A stretch of 36,053 nt of DNA from positions 1 through 36,053 of the forward strand of contig JACQPT010000110.1 in assembly GCA_016207415.1 (NCBI GenBank), written 5' to 3'. Shown here piece by piece: positions 27,434 through 36,053 of this stretch. Each line of letters opens with the position of its first letter. Position 1 is the stretch's first letter. The stretch is from Ignavibacteriales bacterium. Lineage in GTDB: Bacteria; Bacteroidota; Ignavibacteria; UBA10030. The notes beneath the pieces were generated by a model, which ran no database searches, was not told the DNA's origin, and worked only from the letters and a program-made list of their open reading frames with translations. Position numbers and translations under genes: made by a program.

Positions 27434-29137
27434 ATGAGAGAGCTTTTGCACGTATTGAAATACAAGCTGATTGCGTTCATCAAAGGGACATTTGATTTCC
27501 GGTTTGTCATCGTGGCGCGCGGTCTCGGGTCGCTCCTCGTGTTCGGCGGATTCGCCGTCGGCGCTTATATGTTGTCGTATGAAATCACCAGGTATGTGCT
27601 TGAAAATACCCGAACCGGTTTGTATCTCTACCACCGTTTCATCTCCATGATCTTGTTCGTCTTTTTTGTGGCAGTGAACCTCGGGAACATTATCGTTTCG
27701 TATGCCACCCTTTACAAATCATCCGAAGTGTATTACTTCTTTACGAAGCCGCTCTCCCACACCAACATTTTTGTCCTCAAATTCTTTGACAATTTCTTTT
27801 ACAGTTCCACCACACTCTTCCTGGTGGCCTTCATGGTGTTGTGGGGTTACGGCAATTACTTCGGATATCCCTGGTATTTCTTTGCGAGTGTCATGGTTTT
27901 TGTTCTCGTGCCTTTTATGTTTCTTTCGGCATGCATTGCTGTGCTGGTTCTCATGGCTATTATGAAGGTGACCAGCCGTCTGGGCTTTCGCAAGGTCATG
28001 GCGTTGTTGTTTACCGTCTATTTTAGCTTTATTTATGTGTTCTTCCGGCTTTCGAATCCCATCAAGCTGGTGGAAGAAGTGAACAGGTACTACCCAAACG
28101 TTGACCAGTATCTTTCACAGCTCACGCCCGGGTTCCTCAGCTACATGCCCAATCACTGGGTCTCCGAGTTTCTCTTTTTTGTTGCACAGGGCGATGTTTC
28201 CCGTGCATTGCCGTTTGCCGGAATTGTCTTTGGCGTTGCGCTGGCGGCCTTTGTGGTGGCACTTCTGGTTGCAAACAAGTTCTATTACCGGAGCTGGCTC
28301 GTGTCTCTGGAAGTCCATGCGTCAAAAAGCACACCGTACTCCGTGAACCGCCCGGGCCTTTTTGATTTCAGAAAGAAGTCGATGTTCAGTCCGCAAACCG
28401 AGGCGCTTCTCAAGAAGGAATACTTTTCCTTTATCCGCGAGCCGAGCCAGTGGATTCACTTGCTCGTGATGGCCATCCTGACGTGCATCTTTGTCTTGAG
28501 CATCGGAAATCTCAACCTCCGGCTGCGCGTGACGGAAATCCAGCTGATCACATATCTCGTCTTGTTTGCGTTCGGCGGATTTCTCTCGTGCTCGCTGGCG
28601 TTGCGATTCGTGTTTCCCATGATCAGCCTCGAAGGAAACGCCTTCTGGTCGTTGTTAAGTGCGCCGGTCGACCGCCAGAAACTGTATTTCATCAAATTTG
28701 CCGTAGGTTTTGTCGTTGTCGGCGCGCTTGCTGAGTTCGTGGCAATTGCGGTCAATTTGCCGTTTGTGCGCCTTACCGCTCGGTTTCCACTACTCCTCTA
28801 TTTTGGTATCTTCGCTGCTTTTTGGATGTCCTTGTGCATCGTTGCCGTCAACCTCGGCTTCGGCGGCTATTTCCCGAGCTTTCAGGAAAAAAATCCGATT
28901 CGCGTCGCATCGACCCAGGGAGCGACACTGACCTTCCTCATCTCCCTTGTGTATCTGATCACGCTCGTTGCGATTTTCATCCTGCCTCTGACACGCTATT
29001 TTGAGTCTCTGTTTGTCTTTCGGCCTTTTAATCTCTCGAGCATTGTCCAACCAGGTACGCTCCTCGCCGTTGTTTCGTCGGCGTTGGCGGGTTTTTCGAT
29101 GTATGTGGGCATGAGGTCGCTGCAGAGGGATTTCTGA
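27434..29137 (+). CDS. ABC transporter permease (ABC-2-like exporter)
   Basis: 567 aa, polytopic, 6 nt after the ATPase gene. Confidence 0.85.
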   Translation: MRELLHVLKYKLIAFIKGTFDFRFVIVARGLGSLLVFGGFAVGAYMLSYEITRYVLENTRTGLYLYHRFISMILFVFFVAVNLGNIIVSYATLYKSSEVYYFFTKPLSHTNIFVLKFFDNFFYSSTTLFLVAFMVLWGYGNYFGYPWYFFASVMVFVLVPFMFLSACIAVLVLMAIMKVTSRLGFRKVMALLFTVYFSFIYVFFRLSNPIKLVEEVNRYYPNVDQYLSQLTPGFLSYMPNHWVSEFLFFVAQGDVSRALPFAGIVFGVALAAFVVALLVANKFYYRSWLVSLEVHASKSTPYSVNRPGLFDFRKKSMFSPQTEALLKKEYFSFIREPSQWIHLLVMAILTCIFVLSIGNLNLRLRVTEIQLITYLVLFAFGGFLSCSLALRFVFPMISLEGNAFWSLLSAPVDRQKLYFIKFAVGFVVVGALAEFVAIAVNLPFVRLTARFPLLLYFGIFAAFWMSLCIVAVNLGFGGYFPSFQEKNPIRVASTQGATLTFLISLVYLITLVAIFILPLTRYFESLFVFRPFNLSSIVQPGTLLAVVSSALAGFSMYVGMRSLQRDF

Positions 29138-29175
29138 TTGCAAATGAAGCGGTGATGTGCTAATTTTCTTTCGCA

Positions 29176-30072
29176 ATGGATGAGCCGACCATACATGGTT
29201 TACTCGAACAGGCGCGTTCTTACGCCGAAGACGGCAAATTGCTTCATGCAACGCAGATCTATCATCGACTCACGACGGCCGCACCACATGTGGAGGCCGC
29301 GTGGATTGAACTCTCCAAGGCATATGTTGAACTGAAGCGGTTCGATGTGGCGGAACGGATATTGCAGGAAGCCCTAAAAACCGCATCCGACCCTGCTGAA
29401 CCCTACTACCTCCTTGGTACTCTTCACCTCAAAACGGAGAATTTCACTGCAGCCCTGGAGTATTTTCGGAAACTTTTGGAAGGTGAGGAGAGCCTCTCGC
29501 GGACGCTACGGGCTCATCTTCATTTCAATCTCGGGCTCGCGTACTGGGGAAAAGAGAACTGGACGCTTTCGGAATTGCATTTCCGAAAGGTTCGTGAGCT
29601 CAACCCAAATTTTCCGAGGATCAGCGAATCCATTGCGGAGCTGCTACTTCGACGCGGCGCCGTGATTGAGGCGATTAAGGTGCTGAAGAGAGGGTTGCTG
29701 ACCGAACCCTATAGCTGGATTGGCCATTATCTTCTGGGGATCGCGTTCACACGTTCCAAGGAATGGCAAAAAGCCCTCGACGAATTCACGGCGGCTATTG
29801 AAATGGACCCAAGCGAACCCCGAGCATGGCAGATGTGTGGGGAGGTCCTTATCACACTACGGCAACTGGACCAAGCAGAGAATTATCTCCGAAAGGCACT
29901 TGAACTCAATCCTTCACTCGCCGACGCATGTGCCGATTATGGCTTCGTCTTCCTGAAGCGTGGAGACCTTCGGAGAGCGAACGAATACTTCGAACAGGCG
30001 CTTCAACTGGAGCCCGGCAATCCCAAAGCCCAACAAGGAAAACGAGAGCTCAGATTCGAAAAGAAGCGCTAG
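29176..30072 (+). CDS. TPR protein
   Basis: 298 aa with TPR motifs (PYYLLGTLHLKTENFTAALEYFRKLL etc.). Confidence 0.93.
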   Translation: MDEPTIHGLLEQARSYAEDGKLLHATQIYHRLTTAAPHVEAAWIELSKAYVELKRFDVAERILQEALKTASDPAEPYYLLGTLHLKTENFTAALEYFRKLLEGEESLSRTLRAHLHFNLGLAYWGKENWTLSELHFRKVRELNPNFPRISESIAELLLRRGAVIEAIKVLKRGLLTEPYSWIGHYLLGIAFTRSKEWQKALDEFTAAIEMDPSEPRAWQMCGEVLITLRQLDQAENYLRKALELNPSLADACADYGFVFLKRGDLRRANEYFEQALQLEPGNPKAQQGKRELRFEKKR

Positions 30073-32088
30073 ATGACCCCCCTGAGATTCTTTGTTCTTT
30101 TGTACGCTCTCGGCGCGTGCGCCGAAGTCCAGTCATTTGCAAAATCCTCTGAGAATCCCGACGACAGCGTGGCGTTCAGGCAAGACGTTGAGCGCCTGTT
30201 TGTCGACGCCATGAGGCATTTTACCGCAGGCCAATTCGACAGCGCCGCTTCATTGTTTGCCAGACATATCCGCGAATTTCCCCGGAGTCATAGGTCGACC
30301 GGTTGCTACATCATGGGGGCCAAAGCCTTTCATCGATTAGGAAGCTTCCGGGAATCCATCAAGCTGTTGAAAGACCTGATCGACCTCTATCCTGAATCGA
30401 AATACGTTGATGACGCACATTACACGCTTGGGCTGAATTTTTACCGGCTGGTGCGCTACGAAGATGCAGCCGAAGAGTTTCTCCAGGCGTATCAGCTGAC
30501 GGATGACCCGAGACTGCGGAACAGTTCTCTCGGCATGCTCGAAACCTTGACATCGGCTAAGCTGAGCGCGGCACAACTGCAACTGCTGCTCGGCGGTGTG
30601 TCGAGCGAGGAAGTGAGAGCCCTGGTTGACCTTCGCATTGCGGAGAAAGTGTACGCCTCAGGAGATGTTCGCTCAGCACAGGAAATGCTCAGGTCGATTG
30701 CCGCCAGAGCCGCGTCGATAAAGTATGTGGGTGACGCGATCACACTCCTTCAGAAATATGAGCAAGGAGGAATTGCAAGAATTGGCGTCGTTCTGCCGCT
30801 GATGCTCAAGGCGGAGAAATCCTCCGCGAAGGAACTGGGCATCGAGCTGCTCGACGGCATCCGCTTTGCCACAGACGAGCACAATCAAGAGTCGCTTCCC
30901 CGGGTGGAGCTTGACATCCGGGACAGTGAGCGTGACCCAAGCGTTGCTGCGCGGCAGGTAGCAGAGTTGTGCGGTGACGAGAAGGTCGTGTCGATTTTCG
31001 GCCCTGTCTTCAGCAACGAGGTATTTGCGAGCGCGGGGATAGCGAACGCGCGTGGGGTTCCACTCATTTCACCAACCGCTACCGCAAACGGGATTGCCGC
31101 CATCGGAGGCTTCGTTTTCCAGGCAAATCCCGACTACGAAGTCCGGGGAAGAGCGATGGCTCGGTATGCCGTTCAAACTCTCCATGACAGTACGTTCGCA
31201 GTCCTCTCACCCGTGGAGCCTCCCGGGAAGCTGATGGCGGATGCGTTTATTGATGAAGTCATGTTGTTGGGAGCAAGGATCGTGGATGTCCAATGGTATC
31301 CGGCGGGAGCGACGGACCTTCGCATGCAACTTGAATCAATGCGCAAAAAGGCACTTGAAGCTTCCGCGGTGCCCTACATCGATTTTTCGAACAACATCAA
31401 GCATAGTGATGTGAACAGAATGGTTGCTATGGGAATTTCTCAGCGAATGTTGGACTCGTTGATGGAAGTCGGGGGCGTAGCACCCGTGGACCTTTTGTTC
31501 GGCAGGAACGGAAAACTAATGGCGGACTCGCTTGGCCTGGAAACTCAGAAGCCTCTTATCCGAGCGGATAGCCTTGGCTTACCTGTCGAAAACATTCAAG
31601 CGATCTTTGTTCCGATTTCAAGCTCGGAGGAAATCGGCGTCGTTGGTTCACAGCTCAAACTTTTTAATTTCCGCACGCAGGTCCTCGGGACTGGCGAATG
31701 GCAGGATCCAGCCGAGCTAGACCAGCATCGCCAGTACGTCGACGGCGTGATCTTTTCGACGGATTCGGACTGGGATGAGAAGGATCCGGTTTTCAAGCTC
31801 TTCATAGCGAAGTTCCAGAAAGCGGAGAAGAGAAAGCCGACAAGGAACACGTTGTACGGATACGATGCCATGAAGCTTCTCCTGAAGGTCATACAGCTAG
31901 GGGCAACACATCGAAATGAAATCGCCGCCAACCTGGCTGCAATCCAGGATTTTCCGGGGATTCATTCGAAGGTTTCCTTTGGGGAAAGGCGCGTGAACTC
32001 TTTCCTCGCTGTCCTTCAATTCAAAAACCGGATGGTCAAAAGGCTCGGTGACGTGGATGTCTCTCTGCGTCCCTCAAACACTCCATGA
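30073..32088 (+). CDS. TPR plus type-1 periplasmic ligand-binding domain protein (LpoA-like architecture)
   Basis: N-terminal TPRs (SKYVDDAHYTLGLNFYRLVRYEDAAEEFLQA), then IGVVLPLMLKAEK...SIFGPVFSNEVFASAGIANARGVPLISPTATANG; possible lipobox LGAC. Confidence 0.88.
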   Translation: MTPLRFFVLLYALGACAEVQSFAKSSENPDDSVAFRQDVERLFVDAMRHFTAGQFDSAASLFARHIREFPRSHRSTGCYIMGAKAFHRLGSFRESIKLLKDLIDLYPESKYVDDAHYTLGLNFYRLVRYEDAAEEFLQAYQLTDDPRLRNSSLGMLETLTSAKLSAAQLQLLLGGVSSEEVRALVDLRIAEKVYASGDVRSAQEMLRSIAARAASIKYVGDAITLLQKYEQGGIARIGVVLPLMLKAEKSSAKELGIELLDGIRFATDEHNQESLPRVELDIRDSERDPSVAARQVAELCGDEKVVSIFGPVFSNEVFASAGIANARGVPLISPTATANGIAAIGGFVFQANPDYEVRGRAMARYAVQTLHDSTFAVLSPVEPPGKLMADAFIDEVMLLGARIVDVQWYPAGATDLRMQLESMRKKALEASAVPYIDFSNNIKHSDVNRMVAMGISQRMLDSLMEVGGVAPVDLLFGRNGKLMADSLGLETQKPLIRADSLGLPVENIQAIFVPISSSEEIGVVGSQLKLFNFRTQVLGTGEWQDPAELDQHRQYVDGVIFSTDSDWDEKDPVFKLFIAKFQKAEKRKPTRNTLYGYDAMKLLLKVIQLGATHRNEIAANLAAIQDFPGIHSKVSFGERRVNSFLAVLQFKNRMVKRLGDVDVSLRPSNTP

Positions 32089-32810
32089 AACCCTCAAGAA
32101 ACAGCAAAGGTCGACTGGCTCGGAAGACAGTGTATCGGCCCACGATCAAGGACTGGCCCGAAGGGGACCGACCGCGGGAGAAGATGATGCAGCGGGGAGC
32201 GGATGCACTGACGGAGGCTGAGCTTTTGGCGATTCTCATTCGAACGGGAAAGAAAGGCTCAACAGCAGTTGATCTGGCCAAGAGTCTTTTGGCGGGGGAA
32301 AGGACATTGCAGGATATCGCAGACATGTCTCCTGCCGAATTCAAGCAATTCCATATCGGTCGTGCGCGAGCGGCGGCAATCATCGCGGCTTTCGAGCTCT
32401 CAAGGCGCTTTCAATCATCGAACGGTAAGGACCAGCCGATTTTTCGTACGCCTGAGGACGTGGCGAAAAGGTTCTTTGCAAAATTCCGCGATGTCAAACA
32501 CGAAGAGTTTTGGTCGCTGTTGCTGAGCTCATCGAACCGACTCGTCTCCGAACGCAAGATTACGTCGGGTACGCTCAACACTTCGTTGGTCCATCCGCGC
32601 GAGTGTTTCAAGCCCGCGATAAGAGAATCGGCGGCAAGTGTGATTTTTTTACACAATCACCCGAGCGGAAATCCGGAGCCGAGCGCCGAGGATATCGCTG
32701 TCACAAAACAGCTTGTCGAGTCCGGCAGAATTTTGGGCATTCCTGTCCATGATCACATTATCATTGCAGGATCTTCGTTTACAAGTTTTGCCGACAGGGG
32801 GCTCCTTTGA
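32085..32810 (+). CDS. radC: RadC/JAB-domain protein
   Basis: FLHNHPSGNPEPSAEDIAVTKQL (HxHxSGxxxPSxxD); ATGA overlap with the upstream gene. Confidence 0.95.
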   Translation: MKPSRNSKGRLARKTVYRPTIKDWPEGDRPREKMMQRGADALTEAELLAILIRTGKKGSTAVDLAKSLLAGERTLQDIADMSPAEFKQFHIGRARAAAIIAAFELSRRFQSSNGKDQPIFRTPEDVAKRFFAKFRDVKHEEFWSLLLSSSNRLVSERKITSGTLNTSLVHPRECFKPAIRESAASVIFLHNHPSGNPEPSAEDIAVTKQLVESGRILGIPVHDHIIIAGSSFTSFADRGLL

Positions 32811-32838
32811 TTCATTTTTTTGGATCGACCGTTTCTTC

Positions 32839-32867
32839 TTGACTTTTTAACTCGGTTTCTTTATCAT
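32839..32867 (+). promoter_or_regulatory. Promoter of small lipoprotein/LysM pair
   Basis: TTGACT-N17-TATCAT. Confidence 0.7.
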
Positions 32868-32924
32868 ACCTTCGATTTCGGTATTATTTCTTAAAGCACA
32901 TGCGGATTGGAAGGAGGAACTTTC

Positions 32925-33185
32925 ATGAAGAAGATATTTGCCATCTCCCTTGTTGGCAGTTTTTTGATGGCAGCGACCCTTACCGGGTGCAGCAGCAAAC
33001 CGTCGGCCGAAGAAATGAAACAGCTGGATGACCTAAAGGCGGAGGTTGCCTCACTCGAGAAGGAAATTGCGTCGAAAGAATCTGAAAAAGCAGAATTGCA
33101 AAAGGCGATGGCGGACAAAGATGCTCAGCTTGCCCAGTGCGCCAAAGATCGAGACGCTCTTCAACAACGTTTGAACGCAAAGTAA
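32925..33185 (+). CDS. Small coiled-coil lipoprotein (Lpp-like size and layout)
   Basis: MKKIFAISLVGSFLMAATLTGCSSKPSAEE lipobox LTGC followed by heptad repeats; SD AAGGAGG. Confidence 0.88.
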   Translation: MKKIFAISLVGSFLMAATLTGCSSKPSAEEMKQLDDLKAEVASLEKEIASKESEKAELQKAMADKDAQLAQCAKDRDALQQRLNAK

Positions 33186-33207
33186 CGGAAGGAAGGAGAT
33201 CAACGAA

Positions 33208-33966
33208 ATGAAGAACATGAGTCGACTGAGCATTATCCTTGTTTTGACAGCCATCGTGGTCGCACCAGCCTTCCCTCAGGAACTGTCGAAAGAGGAGTGG
33301 CAAAAGCAAGTGACGGAATTGACCACAAAAAGAAACGATCTCAAGAACAAACTGGCTTCTCTTCAATCGGAAATTGCCAACCTCCAAAAACAGGATGGCG
33401 ATAAATCGGTCGCTCTCAAACAGTGCCAGGACGAGCTTGCGGCGCTTATCGGCAAGGAGGAAGCTCCGTTGATTGCGCTCCTTGACAAGATCGATGCAAG
33501 GCTCAATGAGCTAGCGCGTTTGTCAAACCAGGACCTCTGGGCAAGAGGCAGCGAATTGGATGAAGTTCAGAAATGGATTGACGAAGCGAAGAAAAACCCT
33601 CTCAGCGTGGTGTCGAAGTTCTCCGGCCGTATTGCCGACCAGCAGAGCAGACTCGACGCCTTGCGAAAAGCCCTTCAACAAATCGCCGAATCGGGTATGG
33701 GCATGCAGTCATACACGGTCGGGACATGGGCCAGGGATCGGGATTGTCTCTGGAACATTGCAAAGAAACCGAAGATTTATGACAACGCCTTTCTGTGGCC
33801 AAAGATCTGGCAGGGCAATCGGGACATGGTGAAAAATCCCGACGTCATACAGCCAGGCTGGAAGTTGAAGATTCCGGCCAAGGCGGAGCTCACCAGCGAG
33901 GAACGTTCGGCATTGCGATCCTACTGGGCGAAGAAGCAGGCATCCAAACCTGCGGCCATGAAGTAA
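33208..33966 (+). CDS. Secreted coiled-coil protein with C-terminal LysM-like domain
   Basis: YTVGTWARDRDCLWNIAKKPKIYDNAFLWPKIWQGNRDMVKNPDVIQPGWKLKIP. Confidence 0.88.
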   Translation: MKNMSRLSIILVLTAIVVAPAFPQELSKEEWQKQVTELTTKRNDLKNKLASLQSEIANLQKQDGDKSVALKQCQDELAALIGKEEAPLIALLDKIDARLNELARLSNQDLWARGSELDEVQKWIDEAKKNPLSVVSKFSGRIADQQSRLDALRKALQQIAESGMGMQSYTVGTWARDRDCLWNIAKKPKIYDNAFLWPKIWQGNRDMVKNPDVIQPGWKLKIPAKAELTSEERSALRSYWAKKQASKPAAMK

Positions 33967-34014
33967 GGAGGTACCGCTTCCACGTTCCACAGTGCTGATT
34001 CTGAGATTCAAGCA

Positions 34015-34055
34015 ACGCCCTCACCGCTCACGCGGGCAGAGGGCGTTTTGCGTTT
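34015..34055 (+). terminator. Rho-independent terminator
   Basis: ACGCCCTC...GAGGGCGT with inner CCGC/GCGG, then TTTTGCGTTTTT. Confidence 0.85.
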
Positions 34056-34088
34056 TTAAGACAACCTTTTAAGAGGAGGAAAACATCT

Positions 34089-35090
34089 TTGGTGGAAAAA
34101 AAGCTTCCGTTGACAGGTGTTGATTCAGTACAGTTGCTGGGCTTCAACGATGCGAACCTGCAGCTCATCGAAGACCGCTTTGATGCAACCATTACCGTCC
34201 GTGGTGACCAGATCACACTGAGGGGGCCACAAGCACACGTCACGAAGGTTGAGAAAGTCTTCAAAGAGCTTATCTATATCCTCAACAAAAATGGCAACCT
34301 CACACCGAGTGATGTCGACACGGTGATCGACCTGGTCTCCGTCAACGGCTCCACACCCGAACTTCCTCCCGACATATCGGCCGAAGAATCGGACACGATC
34401 GTTTTGTACACGAAGTCGGGCATCATCAGGGCTCGCACTGTGGGCCAAAAACATTATGTGCTGGAGGCACGCAGGAATGACATTGTTTTTGCTATCGGTC
34501 CAGCCGGCACGGGGAAAACATACCTGGCGGTCGCCATGGCGGTTGCAGCCCTAAAAAATCGAGACATCACCAGGATCATTCTGGCACGGCCTGCCGTTGA
34601 AGCGGGAGAAAGCCTCGGGTTTCTGCCGGGTGATTTTCGGGAAAAAATCGACCCTTACCTGCGTCCCCTGTATGATGCCCTCGACGACATGCTCTCAGCC
34701 GAAAAACTCCGGAGTTACCTCGAAAAGAGAATTGTGGAGATTGTTCCGCTTGCCTACATGCGTGGCCGTACTCTCCACAATGCTTTTGTCATCTTGGACG
34801 AGGCACAAAACGCCACGGCCATGCAAATGAAGATGTTCCTCACGCGATTGGGAGAGCACTCCAGGTCAATCGTCACGGGGGACATTACGCAGATCGACCT
34901 GCCGCAGAAAACGACGTCAGGGCTTGTGCAGATACAGGACGTGCTTAAACAAATTCAGGGAGTTTCGTTTGTCTACCTCGACAAAAACGATGTTGTGCGT
35001 CATCGGCTGGTCAAAGACATCATCGATGCATACAGCCGTTTTGGGTCATCGAACGGCAACAACAAACAAGAGGTTAACGGAGGTGTTTAA
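34089..35090 (+). CDS. PhoH-family protein (YbeZ-like ATPase)
   Basis: AIGPAGTGKTYLAVAMAV Walker A, LARPAVEAGESLGFLPGD, FVILDEAQNATAMQMKMFLTRLG. Confidence 0.96.
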   Translation: MVEKKLPLTGVDSVQLLGFNDANLQLIEDRFDATITVRGDQITLRGPQAHVTKVEKVFKELIYILNKNGNLTPSDVDTVIDLVSVNGSTPELPPDISAEESDTIVLYTKSGIIRARTVGQKHYVLEARRNDIVFAIGPAGTGKTYLAVAMAVAALKNRDITRIILARPAVEAGESLGFLPGDFREKIDPYLRPLYDALDDMLSAEKLRSYLEKRIVEIVPLAYMRGRTLHNAFVILDEAQNATAMQMKMFLTRLGEHSRSIVTGDITQIDLPQKTTSGLVQIQDVLKQIQGVSFVYLDKNDVVRHRLVKDIIDAYSRFGSSNGNNKQEVNGGV

Positions 35091-35856
35091 TTCTGGTCCA
35101 AACCTCATCCATCTCCTCAAGGGTTGAATGCTCAAAGGTTTTCCCCTGGCGGTGTAATTCCTTCTCCATCGACCGAAACCTCTTCGTGAATTTTTCGATG
35201 GAACCCCGCAGGGCCATTTCCGGGTTTACGTGGAGGAACCGCGAGTAGTTGACGATGGCAAACAGCAGATCGCCCAGCTCCTCTTCGACGTGCTGACGGT
35301 TTTCCGACCGTTCCGCCTTAAGCAATTCTCCGACTTCCTCATCGACTTTTTTCCAGACATCCTGTTTTTTCTTCCAGTCAAAACCTACTTTCGATGCTTT
35401 GTCCTGCAGCCGGTACGCACGAAGAAGGGCGGGCAATTCTGCGGGGACACCATCGAGGATCGACTCCCTTCCCTCAGCCATCTTGATTTTTTCCCAGTTT
35501 GCCTTGACTTCACGCGACGTTGCCGCTTTGGCATCGCCAAAAACATGGGGATGTCGGCGAATCAATTTTTCCGAGATGTGGTTGAGCACATCCTGCATCG
35601 AAAAGGTATGCTCCTCCTCGGCAATCACGGAGTGGAGGGCTACGTGGAGAAGCAAATCGCCCAATTCTTTTTTTAGTTCGACAAGGTTGTTCTGGTCTAT
35701 CGCTTCGACGACCTCATAGGCTTCTTCAATCAGACTCTGGCGGATGGATTGATGAGTTTGTTCCCGATCCCAGGGACATTCTTTCCGGAGCCTGCCGACG
35801 ATTTGAAGGAATTCTTCAAATTGAACCTGAGTGGAGATTTTTTTCTTTTTCGTCAT
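35074..35856 (-). CDS. mazG: Nucleoside triphosphate pyrophosphohydrolase MazG
   Basis: IVGRLRKECPWDREQTHQSIRQSLIEEAYEVVEAI...KKELGDLLLHVALHS. Confidence 0.96.
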   Translation of the reverse strand: MTKKKKISTQVQFEEFLQIVGRLRKECPWDREQTHQSIRQSLIEEAYEVVEAIDQNNLVELKKELGDLLLHVALHSVIAEEEHTFSMQDVLNHISEKLIRRHPHVFGDAKAATSREVKANWEKIKMAEGRESILDGVPAELPALLRAYRLQDKASKVGFDWKKKQDVWKKVDEEVGELLKAERSENRQHVEEELGDLLFAIVNYSRFLHVNPEMALRGSIEKFTKRFRSMEKELHRQGKTFEHSTLEEMDEVWTRIKHLR

Positions 35857-36015
35857 AATGGGTTGAGAATCATATTGAAAAGTTGAGGGAGAATCAAATC
35901 AGGCGTAAAATTTGGCGATTGTTTTTTTAAGCCCGAATCCGTACCTTAAACATTACAGATTGAAGAATGTGGATTGCAGATTTGACGTGTCCTAATCTGC
36001 GATTTTGATTGCCTT

Positions 36016-36053
36016 GGGGCTGTAGCTCAGCTGGGAGAGCGCTTCGTTCGCAA
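36016..36053 (+). tRNA. tRNA-Ala (anticodon CGC), truncated by window end
   Basis: GGGGCTG TA GCTC AGCTGGGA GAGC G CTTCG TT CGC AA: acceptor, D-arm and anticodon loop resolved by hand. Confidence 0.88.

Overview
This 36 kb window is bacterial chromosomal DNA, densely coding and mostly housekeeping or envelope genes. It is plausibly from the FCB (Bacteroidota/Ignavibacteria-like) group, but that is inference. I found no CRISPR array, phage, transposase, rRNA or recognisable defence island. Left part (minus strand): a truncated P1B-type metal ATPase translationally coupled to an SmtB-like ArsR repressor with a clear 12-2-12 operator, then a transglutaminase-like protein, an MBL hydrolase, a DUF5655 protein and a DCC oxidoreductase. 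At 5.1-7.1 kb (plus strand) lies an unfamiliar two-gene module, a polytopic membrane protein plus a vWA-like lipoprotein, preceded by a structured leader with an attenuator-like hairpin and a self-complementary Shine-Dalgarno. At 7.1-15.0 kb (minus) are an alpha/beta hydrolase, a packed TM2-DUF2752-DUF4870-M48 operon, an UlaG-like MBL protein, an orphan larE, aroE and a TPR protein. At 15.2-22.9 kb (plus) the order is yggS-divIVA-PNP-DUF2905-ileS-traR/dksA-lspA-rluD, which mirrors the Bacillus ylmE-divIVA-ileS-ylyA-lspA-ylyB order. The rest contains a DUF6600-type protein, a DUF2238 protein, guaA, an ABC exporter with TPR and LpoA-like genes, radC, a small coiled-coil lipoprotein, a LysM protein, phoH, mazG and the start of a tRNA-Ala(CGC). 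Noncoding signals include seven E. coli-like -35/-10 promoters, terminators, a 68-bp imperfect palindrome and a degenerate 8-bp tandem repeat. The best candidates for novelty are the 5.1-7.1 kb module with its leader and the TM2/DUF2752/DUF4870/M48 operon.
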